A DNA stretch of 39,044 bases from a virus: the IMG/VR virus record IMGVR_UViG_3300044293_000777, positions 1 through 39,044 of that record; one strand, given 5' to 3'. This document shows positions 1 through 7,402 of the stretch, in pieces (positions within the stretch are counted from its first letter, which is position 1; each line of letters starts with the position of its first letter). The translations under genes were made by a program, and so were the position numbers. A model generated the notes under the pieces. That model was given only the letters and a program-made list of their open reading frames with translations. It did not search any database and was not told the DNA's origin.

Positions 1-537
1 TATTGCTGTATCTTTATGAATCTCTAAGTCGGTATCTCCACTTATAGTTTTTGGAGCTGAAGATGCAGCAGCAGCTTTTGCCGCACGAGCTGCCTTTACC
101 TTAGTTGCATCCATTTTCAATCCGCCAGCTGTCTTTTTAGCGTTTAATAGATACATTAAAATATAATTAATTGTATAACCAGCCTGCGAAGCAGGTATAC
201 CGAACTTGTCTTTAAATACTGGCACTAATTCATTTATAAACGTCTTTGGATCGCCAGAAAAATGAAATACCTCTTTTCCATCGATTACTTTACGCTCTTT
301 TGCATGAGCAAGAATTTCCTTTGCCATCTCTGTACCAACCTCTTCCTCTGTTTTGTTAGCTGCAGCTGCAATTCTAGCTATCGCCCCAGCACCATATGCT
401 TTTCCTTGCCCAGGTAATGTTTTCTTAGTGATAGGTTCCGTTGTTATATCACCAGCCATATCTATTGGGGCTTCAGTCAATGGGTTAGCGTTATGCTTGT
501 TATATGCTTCAAATATTAGTTTGCTATCTAAATCCAT
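1..537 (-). CDS. Ala-rich putative internal/structural head protein, C-terminus cut by window edge
   Basis: A continuous minus-strand reading frame runs from an ATG at 537 to the window edge without a stop, giving at least 179 residues. The protein begins MDLDSKLIFEAYNKH, followed by a mixed Gly/Ala region, a helical middle part containing KEILAHAKERK and a very Ala-rich stretch (AARAAKAAAASSAP) near residue 160. The N-terminus ends in I-F-E followed by Ala at residues 8-11, which fits the (L/I)-x-E cleavage rule of T4-type prohead proteases; three other minus-strand proteins here start in a similar way. An exact late promoter octamer lies 10 bases upstream. I infer a late virion or core protein; no known family is recognised. 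The reading frame and promoter are solid, the role is a guess. Confidence 0.8.
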   Translation of the reverse strand, partial: MDLDSKLIFEAYNKHNANPLTEAPIDMAGDITTEPITKKTLPGQGKAYGAGAIARIAAAANKTEEEVGTEMAKEILAHAKERKVIDGKEVFHFSGDPKTFINELVPVFKDKFGIPASQAGYTINYILMYLLNAKKTAGGLKMDATKVKAARAAKAAAASSAPKTISGDTDLEIHKDTAI

Positions 538-547
538 AGTACTTGAT

Positions 548-555
548 TATTTATA
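548..555 (-). promoter_or_regulatory. T4-type late promoter, exact TATAAATA
   Basis: Read on the minus strand this is TATAAATA, the T4 late promoter octamer recognised by the gp55 sigma factor. It ends 10 bases before the ATG at 537, so the expected transcript start leaves a leader of about 5 bases. It sits 2 bases from the opposing octamer at 558-565. Confidence 0.8.
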
Positions 556-557
556 TC

Positions 558-565
558 TATAAATT
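558..565 (+). promoter_or_regulatory. Probable late promoter (TATAAATT) for the glycosyltransferase
   Basis: One mismatch from TATAAATA. It ends 11 bases before the GTG start at 577, giving a predicted leader of about 6 bases. It forms a back-to-back pair with the exact minus-strand promoter at 548-555. Confidence 0.5.
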
Positions 566-576
566 ATTATTTATGT

Positions 577-1233
577 GTGAATAAAATTGGTATTTTTGCA
601 GTAAGTCCGCTAGAATCAGACTGTTTGTTGGAGAGAACGTCTAAAAATATTAAGGATATAGAGCTAAACATAACATATAATAATAAAAATGTTGGTTTAT
701 GTGAATTTTACAATAAAGTTATAGATCAAAGCAAGTATGATATTACAGTACTATGCCATCATGATATATCATTAGAATATGCTAATTTAAATACTTTGCC
801 AACAGCTCTAAAGAAATTTGACGTTATTGGTATTGCAGGTGGTCTTAACCCAGGTATTAAAGAAAAAAATTTATGGCACTGGATGATGCCAAAGGAATAT
901 TATAGAGGTTTTGCCGGTCACTACGCTGATTCTGAGACTATGTACATGACTAATTTCGGACCCACACCATCACGCGTAGCAGTTCTTGACGGTGTATTTT
1001 TAGCATTAGATACAAGAAAAATTAGAGGGTGTAGAGCAAGGTTTGACGAAAGGTTCATATGGCATCATTATGATATCGATTTTAGCTTGACTTGTAACAA
1101 ATACCGTCTTAAATTAGGTGTATGGCCTGTATTACTCTTTCATCAAAGCCCCGGGTTAAGAGATATTAATGACGTTGAATGGAACAAGAGCAATCAAAGG
1201 TTTATTGAGAAGTGGGGAAATGAGCGAGTCTAA
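577..1233 (+). CDS. StrF-type glycosyltransferase (GT-A fold)
   Basis: A 218-residue protein resembling the Glyco_tranf_2_5 / StrF family. Visible hallmarks are a Rossmann-like start (KIGIFAVS), the CHHDIS segment at 60-65 that would hold the metal/nucleotide-sugar acidic residue, LDGVFLAL at 137-144, and FDERFIWHHYDIDFS at about 156-170 with the acceptor-side acidic residues, followed by a conserved His near 189. It should transfer a sugar from a nucleotide sugar; the acceptor is unknown. The start is GTG at 577, because the nearby ATG at 573 reads out of frame into a stop. The end overlaps the gp41 start by 14 bases. A rhamnose-type sugar enzyme at 6231 may supply its donor (inference). Confidence 0.8.
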   Translation: MNKIGIFAVSPLESDCLLERTSKNIKDIELNITYNNKNVGLCEFYNKVIDQSKYDITVLCHHDISLEYANLNTLPTALKKFDVIGIAGGLNPGIKEKNLWHWMMPKEYYRGFAGHYADSETMYMTNFGPTPSRVAVLDGVFLALDTRKIRGCRARFDERFIWHHYDIDFSLTCNKYRLKLGVWPVLLFHQSPGLRDINDVEWNKSNQRFIEKWGNERV

Positions 1234-2557
1234 AAAATATTTAGATTTAGATTTTTACGAATCTATTGTTGCATATAATTGCTTAATAGACCCCATATAT
1301 CTATCATCTATTATTGATCATTTAGAAATAAAATTTTTTAAAAATAATGATATTAAAAATATAATAAAAATTATTTTACAATTCTTTAAACAACATGGTA
1401 AAGTTCCAACTAATACTGAGGTTAAGGCCTATCTAACGTCAGATGAATTAAAAGAAAGCTTTAAGCGATTAGTTACTTCTTTTACAGATATTGATAAAAA
1501 ATTTAACCGTAATGAGCTTATAGAAAATACTGAACACTTTTTAAAAGAAAAAGCAGTTTTTAATACTCTTTTAGAGGCAGCTGAAAAGCTTGATAACAAA
1601 AATCTTAATACGGCGGATTTGCTTGGTAAAATTGAAAAAGCTGTAGGTGTAAATTTAACTCAGAATATGGGGTTAGAGCTTTTTAGCGATATTGATCGTC
1701 TTGTTGAAGAACTACATAAAGATGAGCCTTGTGTCAAGACTGGGTGGAAGTGGTTAGATAATAAGCTTGGTGGTGGGTTTCAAGAAAACGGGCGATCAAT
1801 GTATGTATTTGCTGGTGAGACTAATGTTGGGAAGAGCGTATTCTTAGGTAATGTAGCCACCAATGTAGCTATGCAAGGTAAAAATGTTTTATTAATTTCC
1901 CTTGAAATGAGTGAAATGATGTATGCAAGGCGTCTATCATCTTCTATTACTAGGATACCCTTGAGCCATTTAAAAGAAGAATCTGAAATGCTTAAAGATC
2001 AGATAAAAGAAATATCTAAAGGTAAAAAGTCGAAGATTATTATCAAGGAATTTCCGCCTTCTACTTTAACCCCCCATCAGTTAAAAGGCTTTATTAAAAA
2101 GCTTATACAAAAAGGTATTAAGATAGATTTAATTGTTCTCGACTATTTGAATCTTCTTCATAGCCCAGTTGGTAATAATAGTTATGAGCGTATCCTTTAT
2201 AGTGCGCAGCAAGTACGTGCAATTAGCTATGAAATTATGTGTCCTATTGTTTCTGCTACGCAGTTGAATAGATCTGGGTATAATGTAAACAATCCAGGTC
2301 TAGAAACAATTTCGGAGAGTATTGGTCTAGCAACAACATCAGACGCTATTATTTCAATATGGCAGAAAGATGAAGATAAGGAACTAGGTATAATAAACAT
2401 CGGCATGTCAAAGAATAGATTTGGACCAAATTTCGGTAGTATCGCTTTGAAAATAGATTATAACACCCTGACAATTACAGAAGATGATACTATAAATGAA
2501 AGCGAAGAGGCTATACAGTTCTCCAAAACCCTTACATCATTAAGTGATAATACGTGA
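1220..2557 (+). CDS. 41: Replicative DNA helicase, T4 gp41 / DnaB family
   Basis: A 445-residue RecA-fold hexameric helicase that would unwind DNA at the phage fork and pair with the primase at 7637. Walker A GETNVGKS is at 199-206, Walker B LIVLDYL at about 304-310, and the DnaB-type LLISLEMS (224-231) and SATQLNRSG segments follow. The N-terminal 150 residues are the helical primase-interaction region. I start at ATG 1220 because it follows a GGGGAA ribosome site; an earlier in-frame ATG at 1169 would only add residues that overlap the glycosyltransferase frame. Length is close to T4 gp41 (475). It opens a cluster with the T4 order 41, 33-position, 59-like, 32. Confidence 0.95.
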   Translation: MSESKKYLDLDFYESIVAYNCLIDPIYLSSIIDHLEIKFFKNNDIKNIIKIILQFFKQHGKVPTNTEVKAYLTSDELKESFKRLVTSFTDIDKKFNRNELIENTEHFLKEKAVFNTLLEAAEKLDNKNLNTADLLGKIEKAVGVNLTQNMGLELFSDIDRLVEELHKDEPCVKTGWKWLDNKLGGGFQENGRSMYVFAGETNVGKSVFLGNVATNVAMQGKNVLLISLEMSEMMYARRLSSSITRIPLSHLKEESEMLKDQIKEISKGKKSKIIIKEFPPSTLTPHQLKGFIKKLIQKGIKIDLIVLDYLNLLHSPVGNNSYERILYSAQQVRAISYEIMCPIVSATQLNRSGYNVNNPGLETISESIGLATTSDAIISIWQKDEDKELGIINIGMSKNRFGPNFGSIALKIDYNTLTITEDDTINESEEAIQFSKTLTSLSDNT

Positions 2558-2573
2558 TTTTGAAGAACCTGTA

Positions 2574-2581
2574 TATAAATT
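2574..2581 (+). promoter_or_regulatory. Possible late promoter TATAAATT
   Basis: A one-mismatch match to the late octamer, 21 bases before the ATG at 2603. The spacing is longer than at most other sites in this window and no good -35 is seen, so this is tentative. Confidence 0.3.
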
Positions 2582-2602
2582 TTAGTAAATCATTGATTAT
2601 AT

Positions 2603-2866
2603 ATGAATTTCAGCAATATACATCGTGAGGAAATCGATCATCTTTTTAGATGCTTTTGTAGCTACGTTTGTATATGTTACAACAAGAAATACAATTTAGC
2701 AAATATACTACTACTTTATCTACAGAATTTAGGTGTTAAGAATTTATTTAAAAGTATGATGGATGTTGATGATGATGTAGAAGCAGTTAGAACATTCTTA
2801 GAGTTTGACCCTTCATTATGTAAAAGCAAATATATAATGAAATATTTGAACCATAGAAAGAAATGA
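2603..2866 (+). CDS. Small protein in the gene 33 position (possible late transcription coactivator)
   Basis: An 87-residue helical protein. In T4 the order is 33, 59, 32, and here this small gene lies before a gp59-like gene and gp32. Its C-terminal half (MMDVDDDVEAVRTFLE) has a shape like the short helical region of gp33, which bridges the late sigma factor, clamp and RNA polymerase. I see no decisive motif, and the first 45 residues, with several Cys and Tyr, match nothing I know. The frequent late octamers imply that a gp33/gp55 pair is encoded somewhere in the genome. It overlaps the next gene by 4 bases (ATGA), which suggests coupled translation. Confidence 0.6.
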   Translation: MNFSNIHREEIDHLFRCFCSYVCICYNKKYNLANILLLYLQNLGVKNLFKSMMDVDDDVEAVRTFLEFDPSLCKSKYIMKYLNHRKK

Positions 2867-3501
2867 TTAACGATAAATTAATTTACAATACGTATTTAAA
2901 AATTTCTAGAACCCAAAGTGGTATGCCTTTTAGGTTTCGCAAGCAATGGGAAGGGTTCGAGGAATCACATGTATACCCTCATGTTCTAAGGCTTAAAAAT
3001 TTCTTTTCAAGAAATAGAAATGTAGATATAAATGATTTTTTTTCTGCCCCCTATACTGTATATCCCGGCGAAAGTGGCTTTGATCTTAGCTTTTATTCAT
3101 CTCCTAAAGCTATTAAAGTTTATACATTAGCCGTACGTAAAAAAATGCTACTTTCCCCGGATGATAACTATCATTTGAACAGTATTGCTAAAGGATTAAA
3201 ATTTATACAAACATTTTGTTATAATAGTAAAATATACGTTGACGATTACCCTAAATTCAAGGATGGTGTACAGAGTATGTTTATAACTCATTTAAAAGAA
3301 AAAAAAATTAGCATTTACAATCTTTTCGCTTTCAATAATTTTGAAAAATATCTAGCTGAAAATGATCCGGATTTATTGAGATTTACATTAGGGGAATTAT
3401 ATGACAATATTCCAGTATTTAGGACAAAATATCTTGGCAGTAAATCGGCAAAATTATTAGCTAGCTCAGGATTAATTAAAATAAAAAGAAATCTTGCTTG
3501 A
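2863..3501 (+). CDS. Probable helicase loader, gp59-like
   Basis: A 212-residue protein, close to T4 gp59 (217), and in the gp59 position between a gp33-position gene and gp32. gp59 loads the gp41 helicase onto gp32-covered forked DNA. The C-terminal half (FKDGVQSMFITHLKEKKISIYNLFAF, given in two parts: FKDGVQSMFITHL then KEKKISIYNLF) resembles the helical C-terminal domain of gp59, while the N-terminal half (FRFRKQWEGFE, DFFSAPYTVYP) has no clear T4 counterpart. The call rests mainly on length, basic/aromatic composition and gene order. A clean ATGA overlap ties it to the preceding gene. Confidence 0.6.
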   Translation: MINDKLIYNTYLKISRTQSGMPFRFRKQWEGFEESHVYPHVLRLKNFFSRNRNVDINDFFSAPYTVYPGESGFDLSFYSSPKAIKVYTLAVRKKMLLSPDDNYHLNSIAKGLKFIQTFCYNSKIYVDDYPKFKDGVQSMFITHLKEKKISIYNLFAFNNFEKYLAENDPDLLRFTLGELYDNIPVFRTKYLGSKSAKLLASSGLIKIKRNLA

Positions 3502-3525
3502 TTTCATAATAGAAGATATTACTAT
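3498..3525 (+). promoter_or_regulatory. Possible sigma70-type promoter for gp32
   Basis: TTGATT at 3498-3503 and TACTAT at 3520-3525 are separated by 16 bases. The predicted transcript start (about 3532) is next to the ATG at 3534. The -10 is imperfect, so confidence is moderate. Confidence 0.4.
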
Positions 3526-3533
3526 ATCAATAT

Positions 3534-4376
3534 ATGAGTACATTTACAAATTCAATGTTTGAAAGCATCAAGACTGCGCTAACCAAGAATACAAGCAATA
3601 CTTCTCGCAATAAAGACATTCTTAAAACGGAAGTGGGTAATACATACACCGTTAGACTTTTACCTAACGTGAAAGACCCCTCAAAGACTTTTTTTCATTA
3701 CTATACTTTTGGATGGACTAGTCTTTGTACAGGTCAGTATGTAGGTACGATTAGCCCTACTACTTTTAATGCCCGCGACCCTATCGCCGAAACTCGTTAC
3801 AGAATTTTAAAAACTGGTACCGAAGAAGAGAAGAACAAAGCTCGCTCTATTATTCGTTCCGAAAAATGGCTAGTTAATGCCTATGTTATTAATGATCCTG
3901 TAAATGCAGATAATAATGGTAAAGTAATGATTTTAAGATATGGTAAGCAGTTGCATAAAATTATTATGGATGCAATTGAAGGTGAAGGTTCTGAAGATCT
4001 TGGTGCGAGGATTTTCGATCTTTCGGATAAGGGTTGCGGTCTTAAGATTAAAGTGGAGCAGCAAGGTGATTTTCCAACTTACGTTAGTAGTAAGTTTATG
4101 ATGCCTAAGGCAGTTGAGGGATTAGATAAAAAGAAGATTGATGACCTCTATGCTAATACTTTTGATCTAGAAACAGTATTTCCTGTTAAGTCGTATGAAG
4201 AGTTAAAAACAATGCTAGATGAACATTTCTTCTGTACGTCAGAATCGGATAGGGCAATCACTTCTACCCTTAAGAAAGCTACCAAAGAACCAGTTCAAGA
4301 GGCAGTAGATTCTACCGAAGTACTAGAAGATGATACTGTAAAAAAGCTCTTGGCGGGTCTAGATGAGACTAACTGA
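3534..4376 (+). CDS. 32: Single-stranded DNA-binding protein, T4 gp32 family, lacking the zinc site
   Basis: A 280-residue protein that coats ssDNA during replication and recombination. The OB-fold region is recognisable from LKTEVGNTYTVRLLPN (about 30-45), KTFFHYYTFGW (51-61), KWLVNAYVINDP (111-122) and NNGKVMILRYGKQLHKII (127-144), which matches the gp32 pattern of DPAAPENEGKVF followed by a FGKKI-like segment. The tail is acidic (VLEDDTVKKLLAGLDETN), as in gp32, where it recruits partner proteins. T4 gp32 binds zinc through one His and three Cys in the loop after this point; here only C64 is present in that region, so the zinc ribbon is absent. No leader with a pseudoknot-type operator is seen. 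Its stop overlaps the next start by one base. Confidence 0.92.
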   Translation: MSTFTNSMFESIKTALTKNTSNTSRNKDILKTEVGNTYTVRLLPNVKDPSKTFFHYYTFGWTSLCTGQYVGTISPTTFNARDPIAETRYRILKTGTEEEKNKARSIIRSEKWLVNAYVINDPVNADNNGKVMILRYGKQLHKIIMDAIEGEGSEDLGARIFDLSDKGCGLKIKVEQQGDFPTYVSSKFMMPKAVEGLDKKKIDDLYANTFDLETVFPVKSYEELKTMLDEHFFCTSESDRAITSTLKKATKEPVQEAVDSTEVLEDDTVKKLLAGLDETN

Positions 4377-4804
4377 TGTCAGAAGCGTTAGTACCACTAG
4401 ATCCAAATAGTCCAGAGGCTAAAAATGCTATTCTTGCCCTATTGGGGAGTACCCTAGCTGAACTAAAGCAAATAGATAAAAATGTTGTTGGCTCTTCTAA
4501 AGATATTAGGGCTAATAAAACTAACCTACAGGATGTTTTTAATATTACAGACCAGCCAACGGTTAATTCACAATTACAATCTAATCCTCAGGTTATCCCT
4601 GTTCAACCTACAGGTAATACGTTAGCTACAATAACAACAGTAGTACAGCAGCAACCGGCTCAAGTACCAGTACAATCTGTTTCCGAGGAAGACCCTAATC
4701 AACTTGTATTTGATTTTACTAAAAAAATTACCCCAGATACAATAAACGATAAACTAGATAGAATTTTAGATAAGCTAGATAGACTTATTGATATTTTAAA
4801 GTAA
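4376..4804 (+). CDS. Unknown protein coupled to gp32, disordered middle and C-terminal helix
   Basis: A 142-residue protein of unknown function. The N-terminal part is Ala/Leu-rich and probably helical (AKNAILALLGSTLAELKQID). Residues about 60-105 are rich in Gln, Pro, Thr and Val and look disordered. The C-terminus (DKLDRILDKLDRLIDIL) repeats Leu/Ile in a heptad-like pattern and could be a short coiled coil. The start ATG overlaps the gp32 stop (TGATG), so it is probably translated with gp32, and a partner role at the fork is possible (inference). Confidence 0.75.
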   Translation: MSEALVPLDPNSPEAKNAILALLGSTLAELKQIDKNVVGSSKDIRANKTNLQDVFNITDQPTVNSQLQSNPQVIPVQPTGNTLATITTVVQQQPAQVPVQSVSEEDPNQLVFDFTKKITPDTINDKLDRILDKLDRLIDILK

Positions 4805-4806
4805 AC

Positions 4807-4833
4807 TTGACTTCCAATTAGCTAGTATATAAT
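4807..4833 (+). promoter_or_regulatory. Sigma70-type early promoter for the sliding clamp
   Basis: TTGACT at 4807-4812 and a perfect TATAAT at 4828-4833, spacer 15. The expected transcript start, seven bases past the -10, is 4840, the first base of the GTG start codon. This predicts a leaderless gp45 mRNA. Confidence 0.7.
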
Positions 4834-4839
4834 AATACT

Positions 4840-5568
4840 GTGAACGTTAATATACCAGATAGAAAGTTGTTTATTAATGGTTTTCTTGCACCGTTGAGTA
4901 AGATTAATGATAGCTGTGTTATTGCAGTTTCGAATACAGGGTTTTCTTGTGTAGTATGCACATCAGACGCTTCAATTATACTACATTCTAGTTATGATAT
5001 AGGTACAAATCTCAAAGAAAATCTTCGGTTAAATATTGCTGATATTAAGAAGGTAATTAAAGCCTTCGAATGCATAGCATCAGACAATTTTACTATTGCA
5101 ATAGATAAAAATAATATCAATTACGCAGGTGATGAAATTAAATTTAAATATCATTTGTTAGAGGATGGTATTATTACCCCACCAAAGGTTGATGTAACAA
5201 AGCTCGCAAGTTTAGAGTTTCCTGTTAGTTTTAATATCCAATATAAATCTCTTTTAGAACTCTTACGAGGCTCTACATTCGCCACAGAGAGTAACAAGCT
5301 GTATATATACTCCAAGGATGGTAAGATTTATGGCGATTTAACAGATAGGGCTAGACACAATGTAGACAGTATTTCTCTTCCACTTGGAGATTATAGCGGG
5401 ATAGAATTATTACCCTTGTGCTTGAACTTTGAGGTAATTAGAATAATTAGTAGTGTGAGAGTAAAGCAGTTAGAATGTAAAATTAACCCGAAAATCGGGG
5501 TAATATTATTTCAAATTATGGACGGAACAGTTAAAACACGATATATTGCATCTTCATTAGTCAAATGA
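4840..5568 (+). CDS. 45: DNA polymerase sliding clamp, T4 gp45 family
   Basis: A 242-residue protein with the layout of a gp45 clamp monomer (T4, 228 residues), which forms a trimeric ring tethering the polymerase and, in T4, activating late transcription with gp33/gp55. Recognisable parts are the N-terminal strand with FLAPLSKINDSCVIAVSNTG, repeated beta segments each with one helix (NIADIKKVIKAFECI near 65-80; NIQYKSLLELLRGSTF near 132-147), and GKIYGDLTDRARHNVDSISLPLGDYSG near 165-192. The start is GTG, chosen because a sigma70 promoter ends six bases upstream and no in-frame ATG is near. The end overlaps the next gene (ATGA). Confidence 0.88.
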   Translation: MNVNIPDRKLFINGFLAPLSKINDSCVIAVSNTGFSCVVCTSDASIILHSSYDIGTNLKENLRLNIADIKKVIKAFECIASDNFTIAIDKNNINYAGDEIKFKYHLLEDGIITPPKVDVTKLASLEFPVSFNIQYKSLLELLRGSTFATESNKLYIYSKDGKIYGDLTDRARHNVDSISLPLGDYSGIELLPLCLNFEVIRIISSVRVKQLECKINPKIGVILFQIMDGTVKTRYIASSLVK

Positions 5569-5933
5569 GCAAAAAGAATAAAATCACAACGCCCGGCTAT
5601 TTCATGAAAAGACTTCGTGATAACGGCTTTATTGTTTTAAAGGTTTTTAACGGTTATGGTACTCCAGATCCGCGTCGATGGACAGTTTTAGTTGATCCAG
5701 GTGGTGCTAGTGTTTTTATTACATGCTTTCACAATAAAGACTTTTTAAATGAAATTATGTTTGAATTAAATGATGGTGGCATTAGATTCAATAAAAATTA
5801 TTGTATTAAAACTGATAGTATTGAAGTTATAATTAAATACCTACTTCAACGTGAAGTAGGTAACAAACCTAAGGATAATCCATTCTATGCTGAGCGCCCT
5901 AAATATACATGTGAAGCATCCAAGGAAGTCTGA
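5565..5933 (+). CDS. Conserved-looking protein downstream of gp45, unknown function
   Basis: A 122-residue protein with TPGYFMKRLRDNGF near the start and a compact alpha/beta middle (DPRRWTVLVDPGGASVFITCF; MFELNDGGIRFNKNY). I do not recognise a named family. It is translationally coupled to gp45 by an ATGA overlap, so a replication-linked role is possible. Near its end, codons for KYLLQREVGNK contain a perfect 11-bp inverted repeat (5838-5862), which may matter for RNA rather than for protein. Confidence 0.75.
   Translation: MSKKNKITTPGYFMKRLRDNGFIVLKVFNGYGTPDPRRWTVLVDPGGASVFITCFHNKDFLNEIMFELNDGGIRFNKNYCIKTDSIEVIIKYLLQREVGNKPKDNPFYAERPKYTCEASKEV
5838..5862. repeat. Perfect 11-bp inverted repeat with 3-base loop inside coding sequence
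   Basis: TACCTACTTCA at 5838-5848 pairs exactly with TGAAGTAGGTA at 5852-5862 around an ACG loop. No U-run follows on either strand, so it is not a standard terminator. It lies about 85 bases before the start of the next gene and could be an RNA processing or protection stem or a protein-binding site. Confidence 0.75.
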
Positions 5934-5946
5934 CGACGGTAACCAT

Positions 5947-6234
5947 ATGAAACCGACGAGGATTCAGAAGTTACAAATTGAAGATCTGTTAAAATCTGTT
6001 GTACAGGATTATATGAAGCATCATGCCCATATTAAAACAGAGAAGATGAAAAATATACAAAATCTTGTTGGCTTAGTATCTGAATATTTAAGCGCTTTTA
6101 TAATCCTAGGTTACGACGTAAACGGTGCTCCAGTTAATTTTATTCATGCAAAAAATCAGATGGATGCAGATGCACTGTCTGCTGCTATTAATAAATTTAT
6201 CTTTAACGCTATTAATACGTCAGACGAAAAATGA
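5947..6234 (+). CDS. Small helical protein of unknown function
   Basis: A 95-residue protein starting MKPTRIQKLQ. I prefer ATG 5947 over the upstream in-frame ATG at 5887, because the extra residues would overlap the previous gene for 47 bases and read like out-of-frame sequence. It is mostly helical (QIEDLLKSVVQDYMKHH; KNIQNLVGLVSEYLSAFIIL) and ends with a second helical region rich in Ala and Asn (DADALSAAINKFIFNAI). No family is recognised. It sits 13 bases after the preceding stop and overlaps the sugar-enzyme gene by 4 bases, so it belongs to the same operon. Confidence 0.7.
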   Translation: MKPTRIQKLQIEDLLKSVVQDYMKHHAHIKTEKMKNIQNLVGLVSEYLSAFIILGYDVNGAPVNFIHAKNQMDADALSAAINKFIFNAINTSDEK

Positions 6235-7103
6235 AGCCAATTCTCCTTTTAGGAAAAGGTTATATAGGTACTACGCTTGAGCAGACGTTAAAGCAAAACG
6301 GGTTTACGGTTGACGCATACAGTCGCAATCAACTCGATTATACCTCACCTGTTGCTCTACAAAAACATATAAAAGAACGTAATGGTGAATATGAAGCGGT
6401 TATTAATTGTTCCGGCTATACTGGATTCCCTAACGTTGATGGGTGCGAAAAGAATAAGCAAGATTGCTGGTTTTGGAATGTTATAGTTCCGAGAAATATT
6501 GTGTTGTCTAGCAATGCATTTACTATCCCTACGATACAGGTAAGCAGTGGGTGTATATATACTGGTCATGAAAAAGAATTTACTGAAGAAGACGAACCAA
6601 ATTTTGGTTTATTTAATAACAATAGTAGCTTTTATAGTAAGACTAAGCATGCATGTGAAACTATTTTTCAAAACTGTTACGGTTATATCCTAAGAATAAG
6701 AATGCCTTTTGATAGTACCCTTAAAAACAAAAATTATTTAAATAAACTCTACAAATACAATACTTTAATTAGCCAGAAAAATAGTCTTACCAGTACAAGT
6801 GACCTGAATGCATTTATATGCAAATTTTTGTATTTGTACAAAACCATACCATCTGGCCCCATAAATGTAGTGAACCCTGGCGCATTAGATGCAAGAGAGA
6901 TAGTTGAATTACTCAAAAAGTATGAGATTAATAATCCTGAGTGGAAGTTTATTGATCTAAAAGATTTAGATACTGTTGCGCAGAGAAGTAACTGTATATT
7001 AAGTACAGAGAGATTACGACAATACAATCTTGAGCTGCCCCCTGCAGTACAGTCGCTCGAGCGGGACATAGCAGTTTTTGCGAGAAATGTTTTTTCTAAG
7101 TAA
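6231..7103 (+). CDS. NDP-4-keto-6-deoxyhexose epimerase/reductase (RmlD/UER1-like extended SDR)
   Basis: A 290-residue Rossmann-fold protein. The cofactor loop GKGYIG (8-13), the serine segment SSGCIY (105-110) and the catalytic YSKTK (Y135, K139) are all present. The stretch EFTEEDEPNF followed by SFYSKTKHACE and LRIRMPFDS closely follows the plant UER1/RHM C-terminal domain, which converts an NDP-4-keto-6-deoxyglucose to NDP-rhamnose by 3,5-epimerisation and 4-reduction; Mimivirus has a similar enzyme. By this pattern it makes a rhamnose-type sugar nucleotide in the cytoplasm. No 4,6-dehydratase is visible in the window, so the substrate would come from the host or from a gene elsewhere. 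The glycosyltransferase at 577 is a plausible user. Starts by ATGA overlap. Confidence 0.85.
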   Translation: MKPILLLGKGYIGTTLEQTLKQNGFTVDAYSRNQLDYTSPVALQKHIKERNGEYEAVINCSGYTGFPNVDGCEKNKQDCWFWNVIVPRNIVLSSNAFTIPTIQVSSGCIYTGHEKEFTEEDEPNFGLFNNNSSFYSKTKHACETIFQNCYGYILRIRMPFDSTLKNKNYLNKLYKYNTLISQKNSLTSTSDLNAFICKFLYLYKTIPSGPINVVNPGALDAREIVELLKKYEINNPEWKFIDLKDLDTVAQRSNCILSTERLRQYNLELPPAVQSLERDIAVFARNVFSK

Positions 7104-7386
7104 AAAAAATTCTCCTAAGCATAGAGAGATTTTTGCAGTTACAACCGGTCTTTATATTGGTGAGTTTTTTGTTTTTATGGAAGAGACAAAGGATGCATTT
7201 ATATTCCTAAGTTTACCGAAAATGTTAGTCAGATCAGTACCAAAGGAAAACTATTTTCATGCAATTAAAAATAAAATTATATCATTTGTAGAATTATTAC
7301 CCAAAGAGATTTTTGGTCTCTGTCAACTTCAATACAAAAAGAACAAGAATATTAAAACTACCTTATTACCATCACTTTCAGGTTGA
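7087..7386 (+). CDS. Small unknown protein at the end of the clamp operon
   Basis: A 99-residue protein from ATG 7087 (a TTG at 7078 in the same frame is a weaker option). It overlaps the sugar-enzyme gene by 17 bases. The sequence has a two-layer alpha/beta look: TTGLYIGEFFVFMEE, AFIFLSLPKMLVRSVP, then FHAIKNKIISFVELLP. Basic residues cluster at both ends. I do not recognise a family. A late-type promoter begins 17 bases after its stop, so it appears to end the early operon. Confidence 0.7.
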   Translation: MFFLSKKNSPKHREIFAVTTGLYIGEFFVFMEETKDAFIFLSLPKMLVRSVPKENYFHAIKNKIISFVELLPKEIFGLCQLQYKKNKNIKTTLLPSLSG

Positions 7387-7402
7387 TATAATACATAAAA
7401 AG

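Noticed and set aside
353-562. Plus-strand open frame of 69 codons opposite the first gene
   Set aside because: It is the shadow of the Ala-rich minus-strand gene, has no ribosome site and has Ala/Leu-biased residues produced by the opposite coding strand.
573-584. ATG four bases before the glycosyltransferase start
   Set aside because: It reads ATG-TGT-GAA-TAA and stops at once; GTG 577 opens the long frame.
5887-5946. Extended N-terminus for the 95-residue gene
   Set aside because: It would overlap the preceding gene by 47 bases with no good ribosome site; ATG 5947 fits operon spacing.
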